Positions 14,377 to 14,554 of a DNA stretch of 14,554 nt are shown here, piece after piece. Below the pieces are notes generated by a model. It made no database searches, was not told the origin of the DNA, and saw only the letters and a program-made list of their open reading frames with translations. Every line of letters begins with the position of its first letter. The stretch's first letter is position 1. The DNA comes from CALLVY01 sp937899855 (GTDB lineage Bacteria > Bacteroidota > Bacteroidia > Chitinophagales > Saprospiraceae): positions 1 through 14,554 of the forward strand of contig JBCBQC010000128.1 of assembly GCA_039820405.1 (NCBI GenBank), written 5' to 3'. The translations under genes and the position numbers were made by a program.

Positions 14377-14415
14377 AAAATATCCAAACTTACCCTCGGT
14401 CTTGGTGCTTTTTCG

Positions 14416-14423
14416 TATTTTTG
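14416..14423 (+). promoter_or_regulatory. Bacteroidota -7 element before the last gene
   Basis: TATTTTTG matches TAnnTTTG fully and lies 40 bases before the ATG at 14464, giving a leader of about 33 bases that is AT-rich, as usual in the phylum. No clear -33 TTG at 19-21 bases upstream. Confidence 0.5.
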
Positions 14424-14463
14424 CACCCAGAGCGAAAGATATAAAGGCGAAGAAACTGTAACA

Positions 14464-14554
14464 ATGAAAGTTCACTACTCTCCAGAATTCCCTCAGCTAC
14501 TTGATCAACTGCAATGTACCCTTGCCCTGAGTACTTACCAGAGTGGGGTAGTCA
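14464..14554 (+). CDS. Start of a TIGR03032-like (DUF4915) family protein (3' end outside window)
   Basis: An ATG at 14464 opens a frame running off the window with 30 full codons: MKVHYSPEFPQLLDQLQCTL, then ALSTYQSGVV. The segment L-x-L-STYQ-(A/S)-G-x-(V/L) is typical of the N-terminus of TIGR03032-type proteins, which start their beta-propeller-like repeats just after it. The function of that family is not established; some members lie near polysaccharide or sulfotransferase genes. A good -7 element precedes it, so it is probably a new transcription unit rather than part of the LytSR operon. Only 30 residues are visible, so the family call is tentative. Confidence 0.55.
   Translation, partial: MKVHYSPEFPQLLDQLQCTLALSTYQSGVV

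Overview
The window looks like chromosomal DNA of a GC-rich member of Bacteroidota, most probably the Saprospiria/Lewinella group. The signs are an 801-residue SusC-like receptor of the outer membrane beta-barrel family 3, carboxypeptidase-regulatory-like beta-sandwich domains in three neighbouring proteins, a secreted protein with long Cys-containing repeats, a LytS/LytTR pair, and -7 elements of the type TAnnTTTG with no clear Shine-Dalgarno sequences. The species assignment is inference from gene content and was not searched.

Layout. 1-1315 (minus): secreted repeat protein with a lamin-tail-like first domain, cut by the window edge and running in a frame open from 1315 to base 1. 1316-1704: AT-rich divergent spacer with palindromes. 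1705-4015 (plus): OxyR-type LysR regulator with both redox cysteines, then a DASH-type cryptochrome/photolyase with all three electron-transfer tryptophans. 4144-7973 (plus): four closely spaced genes. These are a membrane protein with a cytoplasmic effector-associated-domain-11-like module and two extracytoplasmic beta-sandwiches, overlapping by 8 bases a secreted protein whose C-terminus resembles the LecA/PA-IL lectin fold, then a lipoprotein glycerophosphodiester phosphodiesterase and a class IV (HDAC11-like) histone-deacetylase-family enzyme. 8040-9543 (plus): AraC-type regulator and an AhpD-core (CxxC) protein. 9605-9680: two terminators facing each other. 9727-12132 (minus): TonB-dependent-receptor-like outer membrane protein. 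12447-14233 (plus): LytS-type histidine kinase overlapping a LytTR response regulator, divergent from the receptor. 14464-14554 (plus): start of a gene resembling the TIGR03032 family.

How the genes may work together. The OxyR/cryptochrome pair suggests a peroxide and light-damage response, and the AhpD-like protein fits the same theme. The EAD11-like membrane protein and the lectin-like secreted protein are translationally coupled and share beta-sandwich domains, so they probably form one surface unit that senses or binds glycan and passes a signal to a cytoplasmic adaptor domain. This is the best candidate in the window for an undescribed system. The LytSR pair has an upstream pair of GGTCC(C)TTTTT repeats 21 bp apart plus an inverted copy near the divergent receptor, a layout that fits LytTR control of both directions. 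No RNA genes, insertion sequences or CRISPR arrays were seen.
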